From positions 496,001-560,000 of the forward strand of contig CAVUKN010000002.1 of NCBI GenBank assembly GCA_963742105.1: DNA of 64,000 nt, given 5' to 3'. Every line of letters begins with the position of its first letter. Position 1 is the first letter of the stretch. This stretch comes from Gp6-AA40 sp963742105 (GTDB lineage: Bacteria; Acidobacteriota; Vicinamibacteria; Vicinamibacterales; UBA2999). The position numbers were made by a program, and so were the translations under genes. Positions 28,886 to 37,610 of the stretch are shown piece by piece. Under the pieces are notes generated by a model. That model worked only from the letters and a program-made list of their open reading frames with translations, was not told where the DNA came from and ran no database searches.

Positions 28886-29148
28886 TCACAAACGGGGAAA
28901 CGGGGGAAACGGGGACGAACGGGACTGAGCCGACGGGCGGCGCGCGTATGCGCGCCGCTGTGATGACGCGAAAGGCCACAAACACAAGCCGGCCAGACGA
29001 TCCAGATCCGGCTTGTGTTTGTGGCCTTTCGTGTCATCACGCCGCCTTCGGCGGCCCGTCGGCATCAGTATCAGAGTCACACCTGCAGCTGTACGCGAAG
29101 TCACCTGCAGCCCCGTTCGTCCCCGTTTCCCCGTTCCCCCGTTTGTGA
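28886..29148 (+). repeat. Nested palindromic element, copy 3
   Basis: Very similar to copy 2, in the same orientation, including the left cggcgcgcgtatgcgcgccg side hairpin, the 31-bp inner stem, the right gccgccttcggcggc hairpin and a CTGCAG pair. Outer arms read acaaacggggaaacggggga and its complement. The flank gcggagcacgg...gaggacgg, present outside copy 2 on the left, recurs inverted outside copy 3 on the right (29152-29180), so the element boundary is likely wider. It lies in the convergent gap between the FMN enzyme and the MFS gene. Confidence 0.92.
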
Positions 29149-29187
29149 TCCCGTTTGCTCCGTCCTCGCCGTGCTCCGCCCGGTGAC

Positions 29188-30426
29188 TCAGCCCCGTCCG
29201 GGAGCGGGTGCCACCTCCGAGTCCGCCAGAAATGAGCGCGCGTCGTAGCGAGCAAATCCCGGTAACGCGAACGCGCACCAGATCACGCCGGCGACGCACA
29301 GCACGCCGCCGGAAATCACCGACGCCGTCACCCCGAACATCGCTGCCACCAGACCCGCTTCGACATGACCGAGCTGCGGACCGCTCGCATAACTCACCAT
29401 TTCAATGCTCGCCAACCGCCCGCGCAGCGCGCGCGGGATCGTCTGGTTCCAGATCGTCAGCCTGAACATCGCGCTGATGGCGTCGGCGCCGCCCGCAATC
29501 GCCAGGCACGCCACCGCGGGCCACAGCCGGGTGGACAAACCGAAGGCGATTATCGCCACGCCCCAGACCGCGGCCGCAATGATCACCGCGCGGCCATGGC
29601 GGTTGACCCGATGCGTCCACTGGCTCGAGACGCCGGCGATGAGCGCCCCGACGGCCGGAGCCGCGTACAACATCCCCAGCGCTTCCACGCCTCCGAGCCG
29701 CTCCGAGAGCGCCGGAAACAGCGCCAGTGGCATCCCGAACACCATCGCCACGAAATCGACGACGTAGGTGCCGATCAATTCCTGGCGGCTGCGGGCGTAA
29801 CGAAAGCCTTCCAGCACCCGTGCGAGGCTTGCCGGCTCGGCGTGCTCGCCGGGAGGAGTGGGACGAAGCGCCGCCAGCAGGAAGAACGCCAGGACGTACG
29901 ACACGACGTCGAGCAGGTATGCGTCCGAGAGTCCCCAGCGAGCGATGATCAGGCCGCCGAGGGCCGGCCCTCCAATCTGCGCGACACTCCCGGCCACCAT
30001 CTGCAGCGCCGCCGCGCCAGTCATCTCGTCCTTGGCCAGGAACAACGGCACCAGCGCCTGAAGTGACGGCCGCTGCAATGCGGCCAGCCCGGACATCCAT
30101 GCCGCGACGGCATAGAGCATCCACGGCGAGGCCGTCGTCGCTGCCAGCACCGCGAGCGTCGCGCTGCCGGCCGCTAGCGCCACATCGGTGATCATCCCCG
30201 TCCGCCGTCGATCGAGGGCATCGGCCAGGGCTCCGCCGATGAAGGCGGTTGAGAGCAGCGCGATCAGCTCGAACAGCCCGAGCAGGCCCACCGCCAGCGA
30301 CGATCGCGTCAGCTGGTACATGTGGTACGGCAAGGCCGCGTAGGTCACCATCGTCCCCATCGCCGACACGACTTGCGCGGTGAAGAGCAATCGGTAGTCG
30401 CGATGGCGTAGCGGCCGCAGATCCAT
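29188..30426 (-). CDS. MFS transporter (EntS-like)
   Basis: About 412 residues with 10-12 hydrophobic helices. The conserved loop after helix 2 is seen as GGALADALDRRRTGMITDVALAAG, and the second half carries RALRGRLASIEMVSYASGPQLGHVEAGLVAAMFG, a pattern seen in the EntS/enterobactin-exporter-like branch of the superfamily. The transported molecule is unknown; there is no siderophore gene nearby. TAAGAT lies 6 nt upstream of the ATG on the minus strand, consistent with a leaderless transcript. It is divergent from the DUF8021-like gene across a repeat array. Intact. Confidence 0.87.
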   Translation of the reverse strand: MDLRPLRHRDYRLLFTAQVVSAMGTMVTYAALPYHMYQLTRSSLAVGLLGLFELIALLSTAFIGGALADALDRRRTGMITDVALAAGSATLAVLAATTASPWMLYAVAAWMSGLAALQRPSLQALVPLFLAKDEMTGAAALQMVAGSVAQIGGPALGGLIIARWGLSDAYLLDVVSYVLAFFLLAALRPTPPGEHAEPASLARVLEGFRYARSRQELIGTYVVDFVAMVFGMPLALFPALSERLGGVEALGMLYAAPAVGALIAGVSSQWTHRVNRHGRAVIIAAAVWGVAIIAFGLSTRLWPAVACLAIAGGADAISAMFRLTIWNQTIPRALRGRLASIEMVSYASGPQLGHVEAGLVAAMFGVTASVISGGVLCVAGVIWCAFALPGFARYDARSFLADSEVAPAPGRG

Positions 30427-30440
30427 CACGTGATCTTAGC

Positions 30441-30550
30441 AATCGTGAATCGTGAATCGTGAATGGCACTGACACCACGAAGGACACGAAGGGCACGAAG
30501 AAGGCTGTCGCCGCCCGATTCACGATTCACGATTCACGATTCACGATTCA
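30441..30550. repeat. Inverted GATTCAC heptamer array with a nested one-armed CACGAAG tract
   Basis: The left arm (30441-30466) has three AATCGTG units and the right arm (30516-30550) has four to five GATTCAC units, perfectly complementary over the shared length. Between them, 30472-30503 holds three CACGAAGG-type units without a complementary arm. It fills the divergent spacer between the MFS gene and the next gene, reaching the presumed -35 region of both. Confidence 0.9.
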
Positions 30551-30568
30551 GAGTTAGGATCCGCCGCC

Positions 30569-31549
30569 ATGCGCCTGATGCTCACGTTCATATTCGCCGC
30601 TACGCTCGCCGTGCCGACGCTGATCGCGCAGGCATCGCGAGTTCCGGCAGACTGCAATCGCGCCTGCCTCGAAGGGCTGATCAATCAATACCTGGATGCG
30701 GTCGTCGCGCACGAGCCGAAGCGACTTCCGCTCGCGGCCGACGTGCAGTACACGGAAAACGAGCAACGACTCGAACCGGGTGATGGCTTCTGGAAGACCG
30801 CGACCGCACGGGGCAGCTACAACCACTACTTCGCTGACCCGGTCACGGGGCAGGCGGCGTGGATGGGGACGATGAAGGAAAAGGGCGGGACGCTCCTGAT
30901 GGCGCTGCGGACCCGAGTGCAGACCGGGCGACTGATTGAGATCGAGTCGGCCTTCTTCCGGGCCGGCGGCGGTGGACCGAACAATATCGGGGCGATGGAT
31001 GCGCTGGGAACGCCTGAGGCCGTCTGGCTGCAGCCGATTCCGCCGGGCCAGCGCTCGTCACGCCAGCAGCTGATCGAGATTGCGAACGCCTATTTCGATG
31101 GCGTCCAGAAGAACGACGGCAAGGGCTTCTATCCGTTTACCGACGACTGCGACCGCATCGAGAACGGGTCACATACCACCAACACGCCAAGCCCTCGTCC
31201 GAACACTCCGGGCGGTTTCAACTACATGGGACTCGATTGCAAGAAGCAGCTCGAGAGCGGCTACCTCGGCATCGTCAACAACATCCACCATCGGCGGTTT
31301 CCGCTGGTGGACGAGGAGCGCGGCGTGGTCTGGGCGAACTGCGTCTTCGACATGGATGGAACCGTGTCGAGCATCAAGCTGACGAACGGTGAAGTCGCCG
31401 ACATGAGCAATTTTGCCGGCCGCGCGTCGAGTATCGACGTGACCGAGGCCTTCCGGATTGAAGGCAACAAGATTCGCCGAGTGGAAATGATCGGCTCGAG
31501 CGTCCCGTATCACTTCAACTCGCCCTGGCCGGCCGTGAGCGGGCGATGA
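30569..31549 (+). CDS. Secreted DUF8021-like protein
   Basis: 326 residues with a signal peptide (MLTFIFAATLAVPTLIAQAS). Two SnoaL/NTF2-like halves can be discerned. The first (CLEGLINQYLDAVVAHEPKRLPLAADVQYTENEQRLEPGDGFWKT) is typical of the DUF8021 family, and the second begins QQLIEIANAYFDGVQKNDGKGFYPFTDDCDRIENG. Cysteines in CNRACLEG and in the C-terminal half could form disulfides. The function is unknown. TAGGAT ends 8 nt before the ATG with no Shine-Dalgarno, suggesting a leaderless transcript. Intact. Confidence 0.75.
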   Translation: MRLMLTFIFAATLAVPTLIAQASRVPADCNRACLEGLINQYLDAVVAHEPKRLPLAADVQYTENEQRLEPGDGFWKTATARGSYNHYFADPVTGQAAWMGTMKEKGGTLLMALRTRVQTGRLIEIESAFFRAGGGGPNNIGAMDALGTPEAVWLQPIPPGQRSSRQQLIEIANAYFDGVQKNDGKGFYPFTDDCDRIENGSHTTNTPSPRPNTPGGFNYMGLDCKKQLESGYLGIVNNIHHRRFPLVDEERGVVWANCVFDMDGTVSSIKLTNGEVADMSNFAGRASSIDVTEAFRIEGNKIRRVEMIGSSVPYHFNSPWPAVSGR

Positions 31550-31640
31550 TACGCGGCCGTGCGCACCGAAACGTGCTGAAGCGTCGATTTACAGGTACGA
31601 CACCAGTTCCGCAAAAAGCGGCGAATCGTCGCGCACCGCC

Positions 31641-31733
31641 CGTCGGCTCATCCCCGTTCGTCCCCGTTTCCCCGTTCCTCCGTTTGTGATCCCGATTTCT
31701 CCGCGTTCTCCGCTTTATCCGAGTTCTCCGAGG
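31641..31733 (+). repeat. Solo right arm of the palindromic element followed by TTCTCCG-type repeats
   Basis: 31641-31690 matches the right outer arm of copies 1-3 (cgtcggctca, then cgttcgtccccgtttccccg and cctccgtttgtgatcccg) with no left arm or inner stem. Four TTCTCCG-like units at 7-10-bp spacing follow up to the 2OG oxygenase stop at 31734. Together with ~90 unremarkable bases this fills the convergent gap. Confidence 0.8.
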
Positions 31734-32606
31734 TTACGTCGAAGTCACTTCCTCACTTCGACCCTCCGATTTCTGACTGTCGAGAAACAGCGTGGTGTGA
31801 GGATCGATCTCGCCCTCGGGCTTTTCGACGGTGTAGTAGTAGAGCGCGATCGACTTGCGTGATCGATCCGGCGGACACATCAGCGGATGCGGGTGTCCGT
31901 GGTAACTGCAGTTCGACGTATCGAAGATGACGACCCGGTTGAAGATCGGCGCGATGGACTTGACCATCTCCTTGCCGGTCCGATCCCAGAGCTCCAGTTC
32001 ACCGCCCCATGACCGATCCCAGTTCTCATTGAGGTACAGGAGGAGATTCAGGCGACGCCAGACGTTCAGCCGCCGGTAGAGGTTGAAATCGGCGTGGACG
32101 CCCAGCGCGCCTTCCCGTTTGATCTCGTGCAGGCCGCCACCGCGCAGATGCGGATCGGAAATCAGGCCGCGGATTCCGGTCAGCCGCTCCAGGAAATCCA
32201 GGAACAACCCGCCATTCAGTTGATTGATGAACGCTCTCGTTGTCGGACCGAAGCGCTGGATGTCTTCGGTAGACCACTTGCGTTCCAGCGCCTTGTCGCT
32301 CGAGTGCCACTTGCCGCGATCCATCGAGTCGAACTCGGTCACGACCTGCTTCAGCAGCTCGGGCTCGAATACGTCGTCGAGCACCACGTGGGGAAAGGGA
32401 TCGGCAGAGCGATACCCCTGGCCATGCCCAGCCACGAGCTCTTTCATACGGCGGTAGGGCAGCGCATGCGAGAGCGTCTTGCGCGCGCGATCGCGTTCCT
32501 CGCGGGTCTTGACCACTTCGTCGCGAAGAACCGTATTCCGGGCACGCAGCTCGCGCAACGCGGCATACGCACTGATGATTGGCAGCCGGCGGGTCCAAGT
32601 GAGCAT
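31734..32606 (-). CDS. 2-oxoglutarate/Fe(II)-dependent prolyl-hydroxylase-like oxygenase
   Basis: 290 residues. An N-terminal helix (ALRELRARNTVLRDEVVKTREERDRARKTL) looks coiled. The oxygenase domain has DPFPHVVLDDVFEPELLKQVVTEF. Iron ligands are H171 and D173 (GVHADFNLYRRL) with distal H236 (NCSYHGHPHP). R250 (DRSRKSIALYYYT) would bind 2-oxoglutarate. RRLNLLLYLNENWDRSWGGELELWD is the typical P4H/Tpa1-like core. The substrate is unknown; related proteins occur beside glycan genes and also act on proteins. Downstream of it on the plus strand side are only repeats. Confidence 0.85.
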   Translation of the reverse strand: MLTWTRRLPIISAYAALRELRARNTVLRDEVVKTREERDRARKTLSHALPYRRMKELVAGHGQGYRSADPFPHVVLDDVFEPELLKQVVTEFDSMDRGKWHSSDKALERKWSTEDIQRFGPTTRAFINQLNGGLFLDFLERLTGIRGLISDPHLRGGGLHEIKREGALGVHADFNLYRRLNVWRRLNLLLYLNENWDRSWGGELELWDRTGKEMVKSIAPIFNRVVIFDTSNCSYHGHPHPLMCPPDRSRKSIALYYYTVEKPEGEIDPHTTLFLDSQKSEGRSEEVTST

Positions 32607-32752
32607 GAGTTCGAGGTGGTTATGTCATACGTCGGCGGATCGGCACAACCGCTTTCGCGGCTGGGCCAACACGGCCGCACCGGTGACAGGTCGATGGGAA
32701 TCAGCCGAAGCATCACGCCCGCTGGCGAACTTTCTACAGCGTGAGATACGCG

Positions 32753-34246
32753 TCAGCTCAGATACTTGATGAAGATCACTTCGTTCTGTTTCTGGTTGTA
32801 GACGAGCTCATCGACGCTCGCTCTCGCCGTCAGCACGCCGAACCCGCCGGCCCGCAGGCCCTTCGCGTTACGAACCAGCATGTGATCGATCGGATTGTCG
32901 TGTCCGATCGCGGCATGATCGAGATTGTCGAAGCTGAAGCCCGGCCCGGGATCGGCGATCCGGTACATCAGCATGCGATCGGTGCGAACACACGTGATCC
33001 GGACCTTGTGTGAGGGATCCAGTCGGCCGCCCCACTCCACCGCGTTCATGACCAGCTCGCGAAAGGCGAAGGCGACCGAATCCAGCACGTCCTCCGGCAG
33101 GTCGCCGCCGAGACGGGTGACGACCTGCTGAATCTGTTCGGCGGCTTCCCGCGTGCACGGCACGATCAGCTCGACCCAGCCGGGCACCGCCGATACGACC
33201 TCAATCGGGTGTGAATCGCCCGATTCGTTCAACGCACTTTGCACCACGTTGAGCAGGTCGCGGACCTCGAGTTCGCTGACGAGTTTGGCGAGGCGGGACG
33301 CGTTTGCCGCTTCGGCCTGGCGCGAAGCCTGGAGATCGCGCGAGTAACGCGCGATCGTTTCCTTCGCCTGCTTCCGCTCGGTGACGTCGCGCGCGGCGGC
33401 ATAAATCATCTGCTCGCTCGACACCGAGACCGCATTCCATTGCAGCCATCGATACGAGCCGTCTTTCGCGAGGTAGCGGTTCTCGAACGTCAGCAGGTTG
33501 CCGCCGTCACCGAGCTTGTCGGCGACGGTTGTCGTCGGATTGCGGTCTTCCGGGTGCACGAAGTCGAGATACGGGCGGGCCAGTAACTCGCCGGCCGTGT
33601 AGCCGAGCACGCGCTCCCACGCCGGGTTGACCCGTTTGAAGTACCCGTCGAATCCCGCCAGACAGAGGAGGTCGAGTGACAGGGTGAAGAACCGGTCGAG
33701 TTCTTCCTCGGCGCGTTTGCGTTCGATGAACTGACCGATATGGGTGCCGACCTGGGTCAGCATCCGGAGCAGATCTGTGTCGGGCTCGCGGATCTCCCGA
33801 CTGAAGAACTCCATCACGCCAATGACCTGGCGCTGCGCCAGGATCGGCAGCGCAAACGCGGCGTGAAGCCCTTCCCGTCTCGCGATTGACACCCGCGGGA
33901 AGTTCGCGTCGGCAGCGACGTCAGGTATCCAGGCCGGCGCTCCGCTCGCCCAGACCCGGCCAGGCAGACCCACGCCGCGTGGGAAGACGGCGCCGCGACT
34001 GGCAGCCTCGAATTCAGGAACGGAAACAGCCGGCGGGTGCCAGGTTTCGACGCAGCGAAGCACGTCGCGCCCGGACTCGACGTCCCACAACGCGCCGTAG
34101 TCCCAGCTGAGGACTTCGCACATCGCCTGAAGCACGCGCGGCGCCGCTTCCGCGAGGCTCGCGGATTCCGCGAGCGCGCGAGCGGCCACGTATTCGGCCG
34201 TCAGGCGTCGCTCGGTGCGTCCTTCGATGTGGGTGTCGGACGACAC
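32753..34246 (-). CDS. GAF-PAS sensor protein with RsbW-like HATPase domain
   Basis: 497 residues. A GAF domain (about 20-180, with VGLPGRVWASGAPAWIPDVAAD and LPILAQRQVIGVMEFFS) is followed by a PAS/PAC domain (about 185-310, with FKRVNPAWERVLGYTAGELLARPYLDFVHPEDR and NRYLAKDGSYRWLQWNAV). A short coil leads to a C-terminal GHKL ATPase (AFAFRELVMNAVEWGGRLDP, IADPGPGF, RAGGFGVLTARASVDEL). No histidine phosphotransfer (HisKA) box is visible, so this is more like an anti-sigma serine kinase than a classical histidine kinase. Its partner is not encoded next to it. The 145-bp gap to the oxygenase shows nothing recognisable. Intact. Confidence 0.85.
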   Translation of the reverse strand: MSSDTHIEGRTERRLTAEYVAARALAESASLAEAAPRVLQAMCEVLSWDYGALWDVESGRDVLRCVETWHPPAVSVPEFEAASRGAVFPRGVGLPGRVWASGAPAWIPDVAADANFPRVSIARREGLHAAFALPILAQRQVIGVMEFFSREIREPDTDLLRMLTQVGTHIGQFIERKRAEEELDRFFTLSLDLLCLAGFDGYFKRVNPAWERVLGYTAGELLARPYLDFVHPEDRNPTTTVADKLGDGGNLLTFENRYLAKDGSYRWLQWNAVSVSSEQMIYAAARDVTERKQAKETIARYSRDLQASRQAEAANASRLAKLVSELEVRDLLNVVQSALNESGDSHPIEVVSAVPGWVELIVPCTREAAEQIQQVVTRLGGDLPEDVLDSVAFAFRELVMNAVEWGGRLDPSHKVRITCVRTDRMLMYRIADPGPGFSFDNLDHAAIGHDNPIDHMLVRNAKGLRAGGFGVLTARASVDELVYNQKQNEVIFIKYLS

Positions 34247-34359
34247 GGTATGTGGCGAGCCGATGGCTCGTCGGGGTTGGGCGGATTATACGCGTGACTC
34301 GCCCGCCCGCTGAAACATACGTCGCGGCACGCCAGACAACGATCGCTGGCTCGAATGCC

Positions 34360-34500
34360 CATTCCTGCACGCGAGCGAAGCGGCGCCTGCACGTCGTGAC
34401 GAAGCGCCTCCGCAGGCGAGCGAAGCGACGCCTGCTACGGTCGACGGGACTCGGCGCCGGTTCGGCGAGCGTCAGCGAGCCGAAAAGCGCGGAGGACGGC
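34360..34500. repeat. Cluster of short GC hairpins with a repeated gcgagcgaagcg core
   Basis: Between the sensor gene and tRNA-Asp, the core gcgagcgaagcg followed by gcgcctgc/acgcctgc occurs twice (about 34373 and 34422). The second copy is part of a GCAGGC...GCCTGC stem. TTCGGCGAGCG...CGAGCCGAA forms another stem near 34460. No ORF of note lies here. The same gcgagcgaagga theme recurs in the hairpin beside tRNA-Val. Confidence 0.6.
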
Positions 34501-34537
34501 GACTCCAACAAGACGAGCGAACGACGTGAGCTTGGGT

Positions 34538-34614
<77 letters not shown>

Positions 34615-34698
34615 AAGCGACTTTGTGATCCGCAGTCCACCTTCGCTGCTCCGCAGCTACGGTGGACATCCTTCGCCCCGAGTTCGGCTCGTGGCTTG

Positions 34699-34733
34699 CC
34701 ATCCGTAGCTCGCCGAAGGCGAGCGAAGGATGG
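34699..34733. repeat. Hairpin abutting the 3' end of tRNA-Val
   Basis: CCATCC-gt-AGCTCGCC, a gaa loop, then GGCGAGC-gaa-GGATGG forms a ~35-nt stem-loop. Its last three bases are the encoded CCA end of tRNA-Val. It could act as terminator or processing signal. Confidence 0.65.
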
Positions 34734-34805
34734 TGGGCGGTGAGGGTTTCGAACCCCCGACAGCCGGCGTGTAAAGCCGGTGCTCTACCACTGAGCTAAC
34801 CGCCC
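34731..34805 (-). tRNA. tRNA-Val (anticodon TAC)
   Basis: 75 nt with encoded CCA. The acceptor GGGCGGT pairs with ACCGCCC, the D-arm is GCTCAGTGGTAGAGC, the anticodon stem-loop CCGGCTTTACACGCCGG carries TAC, and the T-arm contains GGGTTCGAAACCC. Confidence 0.97.
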
Positions 34806-34915
34806 CGACATACGTGCCAGCGATCTTACTGGCTCCGCATCGGCCGGTCATGCCGCTCAGTGCAGCGTCGGCGGCCCCACACAAAGGACCGATTATAGCA
34901 GAACACTCTCCAAGC

Positions 34916-36583
34916 CTATGACGACGGACAGGGTGACACTGCCACGATGACCTCCGGCGGGGCGTTGCCGGCGAGCACGTTCCGGAGCTTGACGTCGGCG
35001 GTCTTGTGCCGCGCGATCACGCAAGGAGCGGCCGCGAACAGCGGCCGCACCTCCTCGAATCGACTGGCCGGCATCACCGCGAACACCCGCTGGCCGCGAT
35101 GCAGCACCTCCCGGAACGCCTCCGTATCCACCGTCACCTCCACGTGCCGGCGCAGGTAGTAGGTCATGCTCGGCAACGCCAGATCGAAGTGCGCCACCAC
35201 GTCATCCTGGTGAACCTGACTGGCGATCGCCGCCGCGAGCGGAGCCACTGGCTTGTATTCTTCGAAGCCAGGCAGCACTCGCAGGGCCAGCAGCCAGTTG
35301 ACGACAATCAGCGTTGCCGCCGTGCTCATGACGGCCGCAATCCGGTGATCACGCCACGTCAGGAGCGCGATCGCCAACCCCCCGATGATCGCCGCGACGC
35401 CGACCGCGAACGCGCCATCGAGGGGATACACCGCCCCGGCACGTACGAAGACGACAACAACCAGGGCGCCGAGCGCCGTGAGCACGCCCGCGAGCGCCGT
35501 GAATGTGCCCACGAACCAGCGCCGCATCGAGCCGGGGAGGGCGTCGACCAGTTCGAGCACGAACGCGCCACCGAGGGCGGCAACCGCCGGTGCGACGGGA
35601 AAGATGTAGAGGTCCTGCTTGCTTCGCGACAGCGAGAAGAACAGCACGATCACGGCAGACCAGATCAGCAGAAGTAGCCGGACCCGCGAAACGGCATCGC
35701 TGGTACGCCGGCGACGCTGCACCCAGGCCGCGACAACGGCGCCGAGCGCGGCGACGGACCATGGGAAACTGTCGGTCACAAGCACCGGAAGATAAAACAG
35801 GAACCCGCGCGCATCGTTCGGGCCCACCGGCGACAGGTAGCGATCGACGTTCTCACCGACGAAGAATTCCGTGATGTAGGTCCATCCGTGCTGCGCATAC
35901 AGGGCGACGTACCACGGGGCAGCAATCAGCAGGACGATGGCGGCGCCTTGAACGAGCATCATGTCGCCTAATCGACGCAGCTCGCCTTGCACCACCAGGT
36001 ACGTCACGAACGCGATCACGGGAAGGACGACGGCCACCGGACCCTTGATGAGAAACCCGATACCCGCGGCGACGTACATCAGATACAGGAACCGGCGGCG
36101 CTGCGACGGATACAGTTCGGCGAGCACGAAGCAGGCGAGGATTGCACACAGCGCCGCCGAGTTCGCGACGTCGATCAGAATGCGGCGGCTGAACATGAAG
36201 AAGCGGGGTCCGACGGCCAGGCCAAGCGCGGCCAGCACGCCCCCGTCGACGTGTCCCGATACGGCGCGGCCAAGAATGAACGCCACCGCGATCATGACGA
36301 GCGCGCTCGCGACGATTGCCAGGCGCTCGGTGGCAACCGACACGCCGAACACGTGATACAGCCCGGCCACCAGCCAGTAACTCAGGACCGGCTTGTTGAA
36401 GCGGGGTTCGTAGTTGAACGACGGATTGGTGTAGTCGCCGCTTTCGAGCATCTCGCGCGGCGTCTCGACGTAGTAGGCCTCGTTGGCGTCCCAGATGGTG
36501 GCGCCACCGAGATTCACGAACAAGGGCGTGAGCGCGGCAACGAGCGCGGCGAGCAGCAGGCGACGCCGCAGAGACCGGTGCAC
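34916..36583 (-). CDS. GT39/ArnT-like membrane glycosyltransferase
   Basis: 555 residues. About ten hydrophobic helices and a soluble C-terminal domain match the GT-C fold of ArnT and protein mannosyltransferases, which move a sugar from a polyprenyl-phosphate donor on the periplasmic side. The first periplasmic loop has the acidic signature TIWDANEAYYVETPREMLESGDYTNPSFNYEPRFNKPVLSYWLVAG, and GPRFFMFSRRILID follows the usual position. IGFLIKGPVAVVLPV is conserved in the family. The acceptor, lipid A or another envelope molecule, is not determinable. It is divergent from waaC with ~25 bp between starts. Intact. Confidence 0.85.
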   Translation of the reverse strand: MHRSLRRRLLLAALVAALTPLFVNLGGATIWDANEAYYVETPREMLESGDYTNPSFNYEPRFNKPVLSYWLVAGLYHVFGVSVATERLAIVASALVMIAVAFILGRAVSGHVDGGVLAALGLAVGPRFFMFSRRILIDVANSAALCAILACFVLAELYPSQRRRFLYLMYVAAGIGFLIKGPVAVVLPVIAFVTYLVVQGELRRLGDMMLVQGAAIVLLIAAPWYVALYAQHGWTYITEFFVGENVDRYLSPVGPNDARGFLFYLPVLVTDSFPWSVAALGAVVAAWVQRRRRTSDAVSRVRLLLLIWSAVIVLFFSLSRSKQDLYIFPVAPAVAALGGAFVLELVDALPGSMRRWFVGTFTALAGVLTALGALVVVVFVRAGAVYPLDGAFAVGVAAIIGGLAIALLTWRDHRIAAVMSTAATLIVVNWLLALRVLPGFEEYKPVAPLAAAIASQVHQDDVVAHFDLALPSMTYYLRRHVEVTVDTEAFREVLHRGQRVFAVMPASRFEEVRPLFAAAPCVIARHKTADVKLRNVLAGNAPPEVIVAVSPCPSS

Positions 36584-36608
36584 GTTCCCGCTAGGATATC
36601 ACCAGGGC

Positions 36609-37610
36609 ATGAACATCCTGGTCGTTCGACTGAGCGCGCTCGGCGACGTCGTGCACGCCATCCCGGCGGCCGCCGCGCTGCGCCGGGCCTTTCCACTCGC
36701 CCAGATCGATTGGCTGGTCGACGCTCGTCATCGCGCCATCGTCGATCTGGTCACGGGAATCGATCGCGTCGTGGTCGTCCGCCAGTCGACTGTCGGCGGG
36801 TGGACGCGGGTCCTCCGCGAGCTGCGCGCGGCACGCTACGACGTTGCGCTCGATTTTCAGGGGCTCACGAAATCCGCGGTGCTTGCCCGCGGATCCGGCG
36901 CCACACGCGTTGCCGGTTTCTCGCTTCGAGATCTGCGTGAGAAGATTGCCCGTCCGTTCTACACGTCGGCCGCGGATGCGGAGGGCGGCCATGCCATTCT
37001 CAAGAACCTTCGGCTGCTGCGAGCGGTCGGCGTCGAGGACTCACGCATCGAGTTTCCGCTCGCCGACGTGGACTCGCCTGCACTCGCTTCCCTTCGACAA
37101 TCGATTGGCAATACGAGGTTTGCCGTCATCAACCCTGGCGCGGCGTGGCCCAACAAGCGATGGCGCGCCGAACGGTATGGCGCGCTGGCGGCATCGATTC
37201 GTGACCACTCCGGGTTGACTCCCATCGTGCTCTGGGGTCCGGGCGAAGAAAACCTCGCGCGCGCCGTCGTCGCCTCGTCGTCGGGCGCAGCGGAACTGGC
37301 TCCTCCCACCTGCGTGCGTGACATCGTCGCGCTCAGCAGGGCGGCCGACCTCTTTGTTGCCGGTGATACAGGACCGCTTCATATCGCCATGGCCGTCGGA
37401 ACGCCGACCGTGAGCCTGTTCGGCCCGACGAATCCCGCTCGGAACGGTCCGTGGTCTCCGGCGGATGTGGTCGTGTCGCGAGCCGACCGCTGCGGCTGTC
37501 ACATCGATCGGCGCTGCCGCCAGGCGGACTGGTGCCTCGACGATATTCGCGTCGACGACGTGTCGGCGGCGGTGCAGCGTCGCCTGGCGAGCGGGAGTTC
37601 TCGTGGCTGA
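36609..37610 (+). CDS. waaC: LPS heptosyltransferase I
   Basis: Adds the first L,D-heptose to Kdo2-lipid A from ADP-heptose (GT9, GT-B fold). Starts MNILVVRLSALGDVVHAIPAAAALRRAFP. YDVALDFQGLTKSAVLARGSGATRVAGF and FAVINPGAAWPNKRWRAERYGALA are conserved. AADLFVAGDTGPLHIAMAVGTPTVSLFGPTNPARNGPW is the ADP-heptose site. 333 residues, intact. WaaF and GT9 relatives share these motifs, but RLSALGDV and the RWRAERYG segment favour WaaC, and a separate waaF is present at 44 kb. The stop overlaps the next GTG by 8 nt. Confidence 0.9.
   Translation: MNILVVRLSALGDVVHAIPAAAALRRAFPLAQIDWLVDARHRAIVDLVTGIDRVVVVRQSTVGGWTRVLRELRAARYDVALDFQGLTKSAVLARGSGATRVAGFSLRDLREKIARPFYTSAADAEGGHAILKNLRLLRAVGVEDSRIEFPLADVDSPALASLRQSIGNTRFAVINPGAAWPNKRWRAERYGALAASIRDHSGLTPIVLWGPGEENLARAVVASSSGAAELAPPTCVRDIVALSRAADLFVAGDTGPLHIAMAVGTPTVSLFGPTNPARNGPWSPADVVVSRADRCGCHIDRRCRQADWCLDDIRVDDVSAAVQRRLASGSSRG

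Noticed and set aside
21588..29148. Palindromic elements considered as insertion sequences or phage attachment sites
   Set aside because: No transposase or integrase ORF and no tRNA at any copy; at most non-autonomous elements.
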